Made by a program: the position numbers and the translations under genes
In this document: piece by piece, positions 45,307-56,966 of the stretch
How the letters are laid out: the number at the start of each line of letters is the position of its first letter
Numbering within the stretch: the first letter of the stretch is position 1
From: Agrocybe praecox
Taxonomy: Eukaryota > Basidiomycota > Agaricomycetes > Agaricales > Agrocybaceae
Direction of reading: 5' to 3'
DNA length: 64,000 bases
Assembly (NCBI GenBank): GCA_964017145.1
Contig: OZ024842.1
Coordinates: forward strand, 1,426,001-1,490,000
The notes under the pieces: model-generated
Told to the model about the DNA's origin: nothing
The model's input: only the letters and a program-made list of their open reading frames with translations
The model's database searches: none

Positions 45307-46537
45307 ATGAGCGAGCAGACGAGGGTCATTCTAATTGGAGTCGGGTCAGTATCACTTCTTCCTGTTTTTAAAAGGTTGACACTCATTTTCAGTGCAAATT
45401 AGAGGCGCTACTTGCTCAGGTAAAACGACCCTAGCAAAGCATCTCAATCGCATCCTGCCAGACAGTGTCATAATTCATCAGGATGTGAGTCGACTTTTTC
45501 TCCGTCTTGATTTGAATTCCTGATATATCTGCTAGGATTTTGCCCCAGTGCGTAAAACGCCAACCATGAGCTGATTATGCTCATCTCATCCTATTCAGCC
45601 TCAAGAACTCGTCCCTTTTCACCCTATACATAAAGTCCAGGACTGGGATGCACCCGCGGGCGCGATAACATGGCCTCGACTCGTTAAATTTCTTAAAGAA
45701 GTCAAGCAAACTGGAAAGATTCCGCCGGACCACAGGAGCCATGATCATCTCAACGAACAGAAGGATATCAAGATTGACGAACAAGTCCGGGCCAAATGGG
45801 TTGCAGAGTTTGAGCGGTTGAAGAAAGAGCTGGAAGTGAAGGACGAGAAGATTATTTGGGGATTGGTGGATGGATTTTTGCTATACTGGAACAAGGTGAG
45901 TAATAATATTCAACCCTCGGGCCTGTTGTCCGGAGGCTCGTGTTTCTCAAATCTTGAGTTGTTCTACTGATGATGCTTTCTTTGAATCACAGGATGTGAT
46001 TGATCAATTAGACGTCCGCATAATGCTTCGCGTGCCTCATGATGTGTTGAAGCAGCGTAGACATGAAAGGCATGGATATCATACTGCTGGTACGAAATAT
46101 CCATACTACTCCTTCGCTGGAAGCTAATACGTTTCTTCCCATCTTCCCCTTTCCCCGCTTTCTGTAATGCGCCGTTGGCTATATTATTCTGATGCGACAA
46201 CGACGCATCTTGTGCCTTGCCTTCGGCATTGATTTATAACACGCCGATAATAATACATACCATACCCCGCGCTCGCTTGTCCCGGATCCCGTCTCATGGA
46301 GTTCAATCCGACCCAGAGGGTACCTTATGGCGTGACCCGCCCCATTATTGGGAAGACATCGTATATCCAGCGTACGTCGAAGCGAACCAAGCGGTATTCG
46401 AGAACGGTGATGTCGAGCATGGAAAGCCCACGAATAAAGTGGAGAATTTGGTTCTATTGGAGAGCTTGGATATTACGATGACAGAGGCTGTCGAGCGGTG
46501 CTGTATGGTGATTAAAGAGGCTGCAGAGACGCTTTAG
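45307..46537 (+). CDS. NRK1: Nicotinamide riboside kinase
   Basis: Phosphorylates nicotinamide riboside to NMN in NAD salvage. The first exon MSEQTRVILIGVG joins the second through an intron (about 45344-45409) to complete the P-loop GGATCSGKTTLAKHL. Further conserved blocks: ILPDSVIIHQDDFAPP (catalytic Asp region), VQDWDAPAGAITWPRL (substrate loop), IIWGLVDGFLLYWNKDV, IMLRVPHDVLKQRRHERHGY (lid), then DPEGTLWRDPPHYWEDIVYPAYVEAN. The intron before this last block is unusually long (about 180 nt). It ends VIKEAAETL. The start is the only ATG before the P-loop and has CCACC before it, a good Kozak context. Confidence 0.93.
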
Positions 46538-47176
46538 AGAAACGCAGCCGAGCTCGAGGCCGCATCCTGGGGGTATATATATGGATTATTAGATTGATTG
46601 TGGGGAATGTTACATAAAATAGATGTTGTACGGCGGGCCTCCAGGCTCTACTAGACTCGGTCGATTAGCTGTAAATAACGTTGTGTGGGGTAGAACAACT
46701 AAACACGAGCCTCGAGTTTGACCAAGCCGAAATATATTTTGAGTAAGCCGACAAAGCTTATTGGTTGAAGGGATGTAGTAGGACTTTGCGCGTTTACACA
46801 GAAAACGCACGGAAGAGAGGTCGTGCATTAACACCGCACCAGGATATGCGAAATCCCACTCTTCCGCCGTTTTTTTGTCTCGGATATCCGCAAGCTCGAG
46901 TGAACCACCCGTCTGTCTGGCTGCAGACGCTGTATGATGACAGTAGTGAGCGAGGAATCGAGTCTCGTATGTATGTGACGGACACAAAGTCGGGTATAGG
47001 ACGAGCCGGGCGGAGTAGACGCCGAACAAATCACATGTTTTATTTGCTCGGGATTGTTCATTAACCCGTGATGCGACTCCCTATAAGAATCCAACTCTCC
47101 CGCTCCTTCCAATCTTGTTTCTCTACTACCACCTCCTTACTTTCCATCCTCCCTCCTTCCCCACATATATCACAAT
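46538..47176. other. Intergenic, promoter of fumarate reductase gene
   Basis: TATAAGAA at 47082-47089 and strong C/T-rich stretches (47100-47165) precede the start codon, typical of highly expressed fungal genes. No gene seen. Confidence 0.5.
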
Positions 47177-49227
47177 ATGGCCCAGGTTATCGTTGTCGGA
47201 GGAGGTCTCGCTGGTCTCTCTGCCGCTCACACTCTTCTTGAGCGTGGTGCTAATGTCTTGCTTCTCGACAAGCAAGGGTGAGTCCTGTTCCGGAACCTCG
47301 CCATTGACTGCTCGACCTAATATTTGCCGGCTAGTTTCATGGGTGGTAACTCTACAAAGGCCACATCCGGTATCAACGGTGCCGGCACAAACACACAGAA
47401 GGACTTGAACATTCCTGACTCTGCAAAAATCTTCTTCGAGGATACTAAGAAATCCGTATGTTTATCTTCCTTGCGCTGGTTTATTTATTTCCTAGATCTA
47501 AGCGCATTCTTTTAGGCCCGTGATCTTGCCCGTGATGACCTTATTCACGTTCTCACTGGTCGCTCAGGAGACGCCGTCAACTGGCTGCAAAGCAAGTTCG
47601 GCCTCGACCTTTCCAAGGTCTCCCGTCTCGGTGGCCACAGCCAGCCCCGTACCCATCGTGGTGATGCTCAATTCCCTGGAATGGTGTGTATTTACCATGT
47701 TTACTCTATTTCCAATTCGCATTCTGATTGCAGTCGTACTACGCCAGGTCATCACCTACGCCCAAATGGAGCGTCTTGAAGATCTTGCTGAGAGCAACCC
47801 AGAGCGCGTCAAGATTTTCAAGAAGGCCCGTGTTACCCAGCTCCTGAAGGACGAGTCTGGCGCCGTAGTTGGTGTCAAATACGAGCGTTCCGGAAAGACT
47901 GAGGAAGTTTACGGACCTGTCATCCTCGCCACCGGTGGATATGCCGCTGATTTCACTGAGAACTCCCTCCTCAAGAAGCATCGTCCTGAATACTATAACC
48001 TCCCCACCACCAACGGGGACCACTGCACTGGTGATGGACAGAAGCTCGCCATGGAAATCGGCGCCAGCGCCATTGATCTTGAGAAAGTTCAGGTCCACCC
48101 TACTGGTCTTGTGGACCCCAAGGACCCAGATGCCAAGGTTAAGTTCTTGGCTGCTGAGGCTCTTCGTGGTGTCGGTGGTCTCCTCCTCGACAACACTGGC
48201 AAGCGCTTCGTCGATGAGCTTCAACATCGTGACTACGTCACTGGAAAGATCTGGGAGAACGGCAAAGTTAGTCTTTGTCAACTTGACAGTTATTTTTATA
48301 CGGTTTACTAAAGAAGCTTTTTTAGTTCCCCATTCGCCTTGTCCTCAACGGCCCCGCCTCCACGGAAATCGAATGGCACTGCAAGCACTACGTCGGCCGT
48401 GGATTGATGAAGCGCTTCGAGAATGGCGAGGCTCTTGCTAAGGAGTTTGGTCTTGCACCCGAAGTCTTGAAGAAGACCTTCGACGACTACAACCAGAGCG
48501 TCCGCACCAAGAAGGATCCATTCGGCAAGAAGTTCTTCCAGGGTGAATGGAAATTCGACGACTTCTTCCACGTCGCCGTCATGACCCCTGTTCTCCACTA
48601 CACCATGGGTGGTCTCGAGATCGACCCTGAATCCCGCGTTATTGGCAAGGACGGAAAACCCATCCCAGGTCTCTTCGCTTCTGGTGAGGTTGCTGGTGGT
48701 GTGCACGGTGCTAACCGTCTCGGTGGTTCATCATTACTGGGATGTGTTGTCTTCGGTCGTGTCTCTGGTGATTCTGCCGCTGCTTACCAACTGCAGACCA
48801 CCTCAGCCGCTATCCAGAAGGCTGGTGGACGTCTAAATGCTCTCGCTGGACAGCTCGCCCCATCATCGTCATCAACTGCTGCTCCTTCATCACCCGTCGT
48901 CACTGCCGACGCTCCTGCTGACAAACCAAAAGCCGGTGAATACACTCTTGCTGAGGTTGCTCAGCACAACAAGAAAGATGATGTCTGGGTCGTCATTGAC
49001 GGAAAGGTCCTTGATGTCACCAGCGTGAGTAGTGTTTTGTTTCTGTACGATTGAAAAGTTTTGTGCTGACAAGCTCTTTTCAGTTCCTCCCTGACCATCC
49101 CGGAGGTGAGAAGGCCATTCTTCTCTACGCCGGCCGTGATGCCACCGAGGAGTTCAACATGCTGCACGACCCCAAGGTCATTCCTCGATATGCACCCGAC
49201 TCTGTGATCGGCAAGGTCAAGGCATGA
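47177..49227 (+). CDS. OSM1: Soluble fumarate reductase with C-terminal cytochrome b5 domain
   Basis: Five or more exons. The N-terminal FAD-binding motif VIVVGGGLAGLSAAHTL and GGNSTKATSGINGAG match yeast Osm1/Frd1. Catalytic elements follow: VQVHPTGLVDPKDP, HYTMGGLEIDPESR (active-site His) and GLFASGEVAGGVHGANRLGG (active-site Arg). After a Ser/Pro/Ala linker at about residue 480 comes a cytochrome b5 domain (YTLAEVAQHNKKDDVWVVID, FLPDHPGGEKAI, EEFNMLHD) with both axial haem histidines. It reoxidises FADH2 or NADH with fumarate as acceptor and supports redox balance and oxidative folding under low oxygen. No targeting peptide or membrane anchor is visible, so it is probably cytosolic. Codon choice is strongly C/T-ending, suggesting high expression. 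Confidence 0.94.
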
Positions 49228-49949
49228 AGCCGTTAATGGATGACTGCTTTGCTGTTTCTATCTTGAAATCAAAAGTAGACCACCGTTTTCGGTTTCCTGT
49301 TATTAGTCGTCGTGTTTTTGTTTTACACCATATTACCCTTGCTTTCTCTTTCTTCCTTGTTGCATTTTATTAGTTATCCCCACACACACATCGCGCCATA
49401 TTTCTGGCTTGCCCTTTTATCACCTCTTAGTATGTCTGGACGCGGGTCAATATTTGTATAAGTAGCACAATGAATCTCTATTTTCTTATCTCGGAATGTT
49501 GTGTGAAGGTATTTTGGGCAAGAAGACGCGATGCTGAGTCTGTTTTGATCTGAGTCTGTTTTGATTTATCTTATCTCACGACATACTGGTAACACATGGT
49601 GTGCTTGCCCATCTTGGCGTCATATCGTCGTCGCAATAGAGGGATTGCATGGAAAGATGGGGCTTGACGGTGGAAATTCTCTGCTTATTATAGCCTTTTA
49701 TTGATGATGGCACGCTCGAGGAGCTCGAGTGGCAGCTCGACCTCTTCCTCTTCCTCCTCATCGTCCAGTGATAGTGGTAAAGGACATTGGTGGCGACGAA
49801 ACGCGGACAGTAACAAAACTTTGTCTACTAATACGTATACGAAGAAACAGAAGCACCACAGACACGCGGAAACCTGCAAGGCCGTGGCCAAAGCCCTACT
49901 TATCTCAGCTGTACAGAAAGCTCTCACTCCTTCCTCATCCACCACCACC

Positions 49950-51971
49950 ATGAGCTCCAGTCCGAACGAGAACTCGCGCTTGCTCAATAATACGAATCAT
50001 TATGATGATGACGAGGAGAACCAAACACCATCACCAGATGGCCACCCGAAATCACGCAAGGTCGTCTGGGGGGTGTTGACGCTGCTGTTCGTCGCCGCGT
50101 TGGTCTTGTTGGTCGGGTTTGAGAGGCTGCTTGGTGATCCGTTCGCGCCATGGTTAGGAAGGTTGCCTAAGGACCCAGAGTTGGCTGCGTTGGCTATTTT
50201 GAACAAAGCCCCTGTCATTGTGAGTAGCATATCTTCTAATATACTTTTTAAAGAGGCTTCTGTTAAGCTCTGTTCCTCTTTTGTACTAGGACGGTCACAT
50301 TGGTTAGTCCACGATTCCTCGTGTCAGACGTGTCCTTTCTAGTACAGCAGCTTACCATTGAGTCGTCATGAAGACCTACCCATCCAAGTCCGTGCTCGAT
50401 TCGCGAACAATGTCTCTGCAGTCGACCTTACTTCTGAGATGCCTGGGCATGTCGATATTCCTCGTCTGAGGAAGGGCAAAGTCGGAGGGTTCTTCTGGTA
50501 CGTGTTATTATGCTGCTATTCACTATTTGAATAGTCGTGCTGATATATATAACTATCATCGACGCGTTTTAATTAGGTCTGCGTATGTTTCCTGCCCTAA
50601 CTCTAGAGACCCGACCTTCATCGATCCGACATGGCGCGTTCGGTATGTAGACTCTTTCACGGGTAGTATTCGAGGGGTTAACGTGTTAATACATCCCTGT
50701 AGAGATACCCTTGAGCAAATTGACGTGATTAGATTGCTGATCGACAAATACCCCGAGGTAGGAATCTATGTTGCGTACATTGAGATTGAAATATTAATTA
50801 TCAGTGCAGACCTTTGCTTTGGCATTGTCAACAGACGACATAAAGCAGGCCATAATCGGAGGAAAAATTGCAAGTCTCATTGGTGTAGAAGGGTATGCAC
50901 TTCTTTGGGCTTCGTTTGACGACACGATAACTAACGCAACGATTACTTCAGTGGACATCAACTCGGAAACTCGATTGGTGTTCTCAGGCAGTACCATGCT
51001 CTTGGTGTTCGATACGTCACCCTCACCCATACCTGCCACAACGCATTTGCAGACTCGTGTGGCTACTTGCCTGGCATAATCCCACTCCATCACGGTCTGA
51101 GGTTAGTGTTTAATTACCTCTGTAATACTTCTCATGCGAAGTTACGCTGAACTTGAATTTCCTACCAGTGCTTTGGGACGCTCTTTGATCAATGAAATGA
51201 ACCGCCTAGGTGTCTTGGTCGACCTCTCACATACCTCGGACGCAACCGCAAAGCAAGCTATTGCTCATTCCAAGGCACCCATTATCTGGTCGCACTCATC
51301 TGCTCGTGCCGTCCATAATGTGCCTCGGAATGTTCCTGATGATGTTTTGGAACTTATCGGTCGTGAGGAAGGCAAAAAAGACGCAGTAGTGATGGTCAGC
51401 CATGATTTTCATTTCCTAAGGGACCCGGACACGCGTCGCTCATGGATTAAATTGTTTCCCTTGCATTCTCAAGGTTAACTTTGCGCCCTTCTTCGTTGCT
51501 GAGCCAGGAAACGCGACCACTGCTGCTGTTGCCGACCATGTAGACCACATTGCCAAAGTTGCAGGCAAAGCACAGTACGTCTCATTTCATTTCATCTCTT
51601 TTTACAAAAGGTAGCATAAATCTTCCCGCAGTGTTGGCTTAGGAAGCGACTTTGATGGCATCGGCGATGTCCCAGTCGGGCTCGAAGATGTGTCCAAATA
51701 TCCTGCACTGGTGAGTACTGAACGTCGAATTAAAGATCCGCGACAAGGACAGCGTACTCATTGTGGCCCCACATGAAATGAATAGATTGCCGAACTCTAC
51801 AAACGAGGATGGAACAAATACGAGCTTGCTGGGCTCGCTGGTGGCAATTTGCTGCGCGTTTTCCAAGGCGCAGAAAAGGTTGCGAAAGATCTGCAGGCCG
51901 CTGGTACACTTCCTGTATACGATTTGTACAAGAAACGTCCAGACCTCCCAGTCAAACATGTCGAGCTCTAA
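49950..51971 (+). CDS. Membrane-anchored M19 dipeptidase, copy A
   Basis: Peptidase family M19 (renal-type membrane dipeptidase), a two-zinc enzyme. [17 protein letters not shown] starts the cytoplasmic part; a signal-anchor ([20 protein letters not shown]) gives type II topology. Catalytic region: APVIDGHIDLP (HxD zinc ligands, completed across an intron ending just before ACCTACCC at about 50370), [33 protein letters not shown] (bridging Glu), [31 protein letters not shown] and WSHSSARAV (His ligands), [11 protein letters not shown]. It ends DLPVKHVEL. The start is taken at 49950 by analogy with copy B; the frame is open upstream to ATGs at 49701-49707, which would add 83 Ser-rich residues. 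Two-copy tandem array with 52355-54383. Confidence 0.9.
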
Positions 51972-52340
51972 GGGGAGGAAATATACCTGCCGTGATGAAA
52001 TTTTATTACAGAATGGACAAGTGATTTTCTACGTTGAATAATTTATCCAAGAAATCTATATATATATAAAGACATGCAAAATTGGGTGTTACTTGATTTA
52101 AGAAAACGAACGAAAAATGTTTGGTGGTTATACATTTGTAAATAGGTGATATCAGTAGCCGCAGATCAGCACTTATTTATCATCTGAACTACCAATAATA
52201 ATAGAGAATAGAACTAAGATAGAAAGAACGAGTCAGAAAGAACGAAGTAAGTATTTGGAATGAAAGGATGCCCAAGTCCGGTGAAATATGTTTTGATGTG
52301 TGAGGACGTCATTATTGTCAAGATGATTTACGCCTAATTG
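49950..52340. repeat. Dipeptidase tandem duplication, unit A
   Basis: About 2.4 kb repeated at 52345-54785: gene, introns and about 300 bp of 3' flank (52080-52330 against 54480-54780) are all similar, showing a recent tandem duplication. Coding parts are nearly identical; introns differ by small indels. Confidence 0.85.
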
Positions 52341-52354
52341 GTCATTGGACCACC

Positions 52355-54383
52355 ATGAGCTCTAGTCCGAACGAGAACTCGCGCTTGCTCAATAATACGA
52401 ATCATCATGACTCGGACGAGGAAAACCAAACACCGTCACCAGAGGTCAACCCGAAGTCGCGCAGGGTCGTCTGGGGGGTGTTGACGCTGCTGTTCGTCGC
52501 CGCGTTGATCTTGTTGGTCGGGTTCGAGAGGCTGCTTGGTGATCCGTTCGCGCCATGGTTGGGAAGGTTGCCCAAGGACCCAGAGTTGGCTGCGTTGGCT
52601 ATTTTGAACAAAGCCCCTGTTATTGTGAGTAGTATATCTTTCAATATACTTTTGAAAGAGGCTTCTGTTGAGCTCGCTGTTCCTTTTTTTGTACTAGGAC
52701 GGTCACATTGGTTAGTTCACGATTCCTCGTGTCAGACGTGTTCTTTCTAGTACAGCAGCTTACCATTGAGTCGTCATGAAGACCTACCCTACCTCGTCCG
52801 TGTTTATTTCGCGAACAATGTCTCTGCAGTCGACCTTACTTCTGAGATGCCTGGGCATGTCGATATTCCTCGTCTGAGGAAGGGCAAAGTCGGAGGGTTC
52901 TTCTGGTATGTGTTATCATGCTGCTATTCACTATTTGAATAGTCGTGCTGCTAATATATAACTATCATCGACGCGTTTTCTTAGGTCTGCGTATGCTTCC
53001 TGCCCCGACTCTGAAGACCCGACCTTCATCGATCCGACATGGAGCGTTCGGTATGTAGACTCTTTCACGGGTAGTATTCGAGGGGTTAACGTGTTAGTAC
53101 ATTCCTGTAGAGATACCCTTGAGCAAATTGACGTGACTAGATTGCTGATCGACAAATACCCCAAGGTAGGAATCTATGTTGCGTATATTGATATTGAAAT
53201 ATTAATTATCAGTGCAGACTTTTGCTCTGGCATTGTCAACAGACGACATAAAGCAGGCTATAATTGGAGGCAAAATTGCAAGTCTCATTGGTATAGAAGG
53301 GTATGCACTTCTCTGGGCTTCGTTTGACGACACGATAACTAACGCAACGATTACTTCAGTGGACATCAACTCGGAAACTCGATTGGTGTTCTCAGGCAGT
53401 ACCATGCTCTTGGTGTTCGATATGTTACCCTCACCCATGCCTGCCACAATGCATTTGCAGACTCGTGTGGCTACTTGCCTGGCATGATCCCACTTCATCA
53501 CGGTCTGAGGTTAGTGTTTAATTACCTCTGTAATACTTCTCATGCGAAGTTGCACTGAACTTAAATTTCCTACCAGTGCTCTGGGACGCTCTTTGATTGA
53601 TGAAATGAACCGCCTAGGTGTCTTGGTCGACCTCTCACATACCTCGGACGCAACTGCAAAGCAAGCTATTGCTCATTCCAAGGCACCCATTATCTGGTCG
53701 CACTCATCTGCTCGTGCCGTCTATGACGTGCCTCGGAACGTTCCTGATGATGTTTTGGAACTTATCGGTCGTGAGGAAGGCAAAAAAGACGCAGTAGTGA
53801 TGGTCAGCCATGATTTTCATTTCCTAAGGGACCCGGACATGCGTCGCTCATAGATTAAATTGTTTCCCTTGCATTCTCAAGGTTAACTTTGCGCCCTTCT
53901 ACGTCGCTGAGCCAGGAAACGCGACCACTGCTGCTGTTGCTGACCATGTAGATCACATTGCCAAAGTTGCAGGCAAAGCACAGTATGTCTTGTTTCTTTT
54001 CTTTTCTTTTTACAAAAAGTAACATAAATCTTCCTACAGTGTTGGCCTAGGAAGCGACTTTGATGGCATCGACGAAGTCCCAGTCGGGCTCGAAGATGTG
54101 TCTAAATATCCTGCATTGGTGAGTACTGAACGTCGAATTATATAAAGATCCGTGACAAGGGTGGCATACTTATCGTGGCCCCACATGAAATGAATAGATT
54201 GCCGAACTCTACAAACGAGGATGGAACAAATACGAGCTTGCTGGACTCACAGGTGGCAATTTGCTGCGCGTTTTCCAAGGCGCAGAAAAGGTCGCGAAAG
54301 ACCTGCAGGCCGCTGGTACCCTTCCTGTATACGATCTGTACAAGAAGCGTCCAGACCTCCCAGTTAAACATGTCGAGCTCTAA
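52355..54383 (+). CDS. Membrane-anchored M19 dipeptidase, copy B
   Basis: Tandem paralogue of 49950-51971, same exon structure and full set of M19 residues: DGHID completed across the intron, followed here by [54 protein letters not shown]. Differences include THTCHN to THACHN and VHNVPRN to VYDVPRN, with D-for-G in GIGDVPV (GIDEVPV). The segment after DLP (YLVRVYF versus IQVRARF in copy A) is the most diverged block and borders the active site. The promoter is only about 380 bp and derives from copy A's 3' flank. Confidence 0.9.
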
Positions 54384-54894
54384 AGGGAGGAAATATATCT
54401 GCCGCGATGAATTTTTATTACAAAATGGACAAGTGATTTTCTACGTCGAATAATTTATCCGAGAAATCTATGAAAAAAGACATATGCAAAATTGGGTGTT
54501 ACTTGATTCAAAAAAACGAACGAAAAATGTTTGGTGGTTATACATTTGTAAATAGGTGATACAGGAAGAAAAAATTACACGTCAGTAGCCGCAGATCTAC
54601 GATATAGCACTTATTTATCATCTAAAATACCATATAATGATAGAGAACAGAACTAAGATGGAAAGAACTGGAAAGAACGAGTCAGAAAGAACGAAATATG
54701 GAATGAAAGGATGCCCTAGTCCGGAGAAATATGTCAAGATGTGTGGGGGACGTCATTGTCAAGATGATTTACGGCTAATTGGTCATTAGATCAGGTATCC
54801 GGATCCGATCTTATTTTGTGAGGGTTGCATGTTAAGTAAGGGGCCAATTTGAATGAGGACGGGTCGGGACGTATCTGCTACATAGTCTCGAGTT
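54384..54894. other. 3' flank of dipeptidase copy B
   Basis: 54480-54785 repeats the 3' flank of copy A. The rest is the convergent 3' region shared with the minus-strand G-alpha gene. No gene. Confidence 0.5.
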
Positions 54895-56966
54895 TACATG
54901 AGACCAGCGCCGACAACATCCTTGCGCAGGATAGTTTCGCGTACTAGTTATGGAAGACTGGTCAGTAGAATGCAGAAGTTGCAGAAACCGGAGATGGCCT
55001 TACTGGCGTCGAGCGTGTGGGATGTCGCATGGGTGTCCTGGGGTCAAAGTTTCAGAAAATGACGGCAAATTATAATTGGGGTAAAAGTTCGCTCACCACG
55101 ACGGAGGTAAAATGGGAGATAAAAACCCGATCCGGTGAGGAATATTGAGTGTGGTATCTCCTGAAGACTTTTCGGAACCCTGGAATGTTGTTATATGAAG
55201 ATAAACTTATTGTGATAGGGGGCGAAACCGGAACTGACAATTTGATACGTTCTCAAAATCGTTGGGCTTGTCATACTCAGGGATGTACTTTTGCAGACGA
55301 ATACCCTGGTCGAGTTTTTTGCGAAGCAAATCCGTCTTGTTTAACAGAAGTATCTATAGAAAGGGTCAATCAAAATCGGCATCTAAATTTAAGCGCTCTA
55401 AGTGGGACCCACAATTTGCACATTAGATAGCAGTTTATTGCTGCATAACGCCTTCCAGAGTAAGAATGTGTCCTCCAATCGGTAAGTGCGCGAGTCCTCA
55501 TCCAATCGCTCGTTGAATGACGATAAAGGGGCCAAAAAGAGGAGTGCCGTCACTTCTTTGAAAAATGGCACCCATGCTGCTCGCTTGATGTGGATAATGA
55601 CATCAGTAAAATTCGAAATAATCACTAGGGCCAACTACCAGAAACTCACGGCGGTGCGGATGCCTATGAGGGTTGTCACGATGATGAGACTACTGATTTC
55701 GAGGGGCTTAAACGCAACCGAGAAAGATGCTTACCAGCAACATCATACATGATCCAATCGAGACGAGTACCATTTGCTAGTCCATTTGCGTAAATGCGAT
55801 GCACCGTCTTTGCAGGAGAACATCGCTTACCTCTATCCAGAGTGAAATGATACTCTTGGACGCCTGTGGTCCGGAGTCGAGCACGTAGGATATCCTCGTC
55901 TGACGGTTCATAGTCCGACGCTACTACACGGTCAATATCTTCAAGGAAGCTGTGGAGACGTCAGTTTGAGTTCCCAGCACGCTTGGATATGCTCTTACAA
56001 TCCTGGGGTATCTTCGAGTTGGATATGTCGTTGATGAAGAATTTGCTTCGTTATTGAATCGTTCCAAAGCCATCTTATGTCTTCTTTGCAGCCGCTGACG
56101 ACTTGACAACCTACTTTGTGTACAGTCGATTCTCTGCCTGGTTGTGGGTTTCGTATCTGGTCAATTACACTCTTCCAACCGGATGTCGAGCGGACGCAAA
56201 ATTCCGACTCCGATTTTTTGACCTGTCTGCGAAAATACAGTTCGGCTTCCTTGTCGAGATATCTTTGGGTGAGTTCAATTTCCTCGGAGCCAGCACCGAG
56301 AAACCTTTTCAGTTCTCTCTCGATCTGCCGTAACGGCGCGAGACGCAGGATTGTTTTATGATGACGTTCCGTAGGTGTGACAACGGGTGTGTTTGTGTCC
56401 GCAGCTTGTAGAGCTGCTTGCAAAGGCTCGTCATTTGAATCTAGATGTTCCGTGCTTCTGGGAGTGCTCAGCGCATCGATAATAATATTGACGGAGCGCA
56501 CGAGATTGAGAAGGATGATGGCCTTCCATGATGCGCGTTCCTCTGCCCATGATTTCTGTGCATAGGTTATCTGAAAGTCTGACGATACAAGTGAGTAAAA
56601 GGAAAGAGCAGATAATCATTCATGTTCCCACTTTTAATCGTGGTTGACTTGCCTACAAACAAATATATTAGCTACAAGAACAGCAGGAATGTAAAAGAAT
56701 GTAGCAGGTCACTTACCGCTCATGCTCTGCCCAAGCACTAGGACTTTGACGGCCTTTTTATACCTCTTCATAGCAGCCTTTGCGGTCTTGAGCTCCAAGT
56801 CAATTTGTTGACTCCTTTGCAAGGAAGCCTTCTCTTTCTCTTCACGGGCAGCACGTTCTTCGGAGGTTTCATCGTCAGGAGGCGCTATAGCTAGAGCGAG
56901 GGGATCAGGAGAGTTGTCGTTGGCGATCATGGTGGTACTCCCTAAGGAGGGAAAGTGGATGGCCAT
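54895..56966 (-). CDS. Non-canonical heterotrimeric G protein alpha subunit 2
   Basis: N-terminus MAIHFPSLGSTTMIAND (no Gly2), then the SPDPLALAIAPPDDE segment similar to the paralogue's DPLNILLAPPEKE. P-loop LVLGQSMSGKSTTIK: the Glu of GESGKS is Met. Switch I ILRARLRTTGV is conserved. Switch II reads DVAGIRTARAAWVPFF, so both the first Gly and the catalytic Gln of DVGGQ are replaced. Then TALLFLAPLSSFNE, LLLNKTDLLRKKLDQGI (NKxD) and TSVVDTHATSHT (guanine-binding segment). The C-terminus is IRETILRKDVVGAGLM. The intron before RAAW is at the same place as in the first gene. About 11.7 kb from its paralogue, same strand. Likely GTPase-impaired. Confidence 0.87.

Noticed and set aside
47739..48281. 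180-codon minus-strand ORF inside the fumarate reductase gene
   Set aside because: Antisense shadow of a strongly biased coding exon; the plus-strand frame has unmistakable Osm1 motifs.
49701..49949. In-frame upstream ATGs for dipeptidase copy A
   Set aside because: The 83-residue Ser-rich extension is absent from copy B and would precede the usual short cytoplasmic N-terminus; the later ATG is preferred but not proven.
53542..53853. Apparent premature stop in dipeptidase copy B (DPDMRRS then stop)
   Set aside because: The stop lies in an intron: the exon ends at GTGATG and resumes with GTTAACTTTGCG, exactly as in copy A. The gene is intact.
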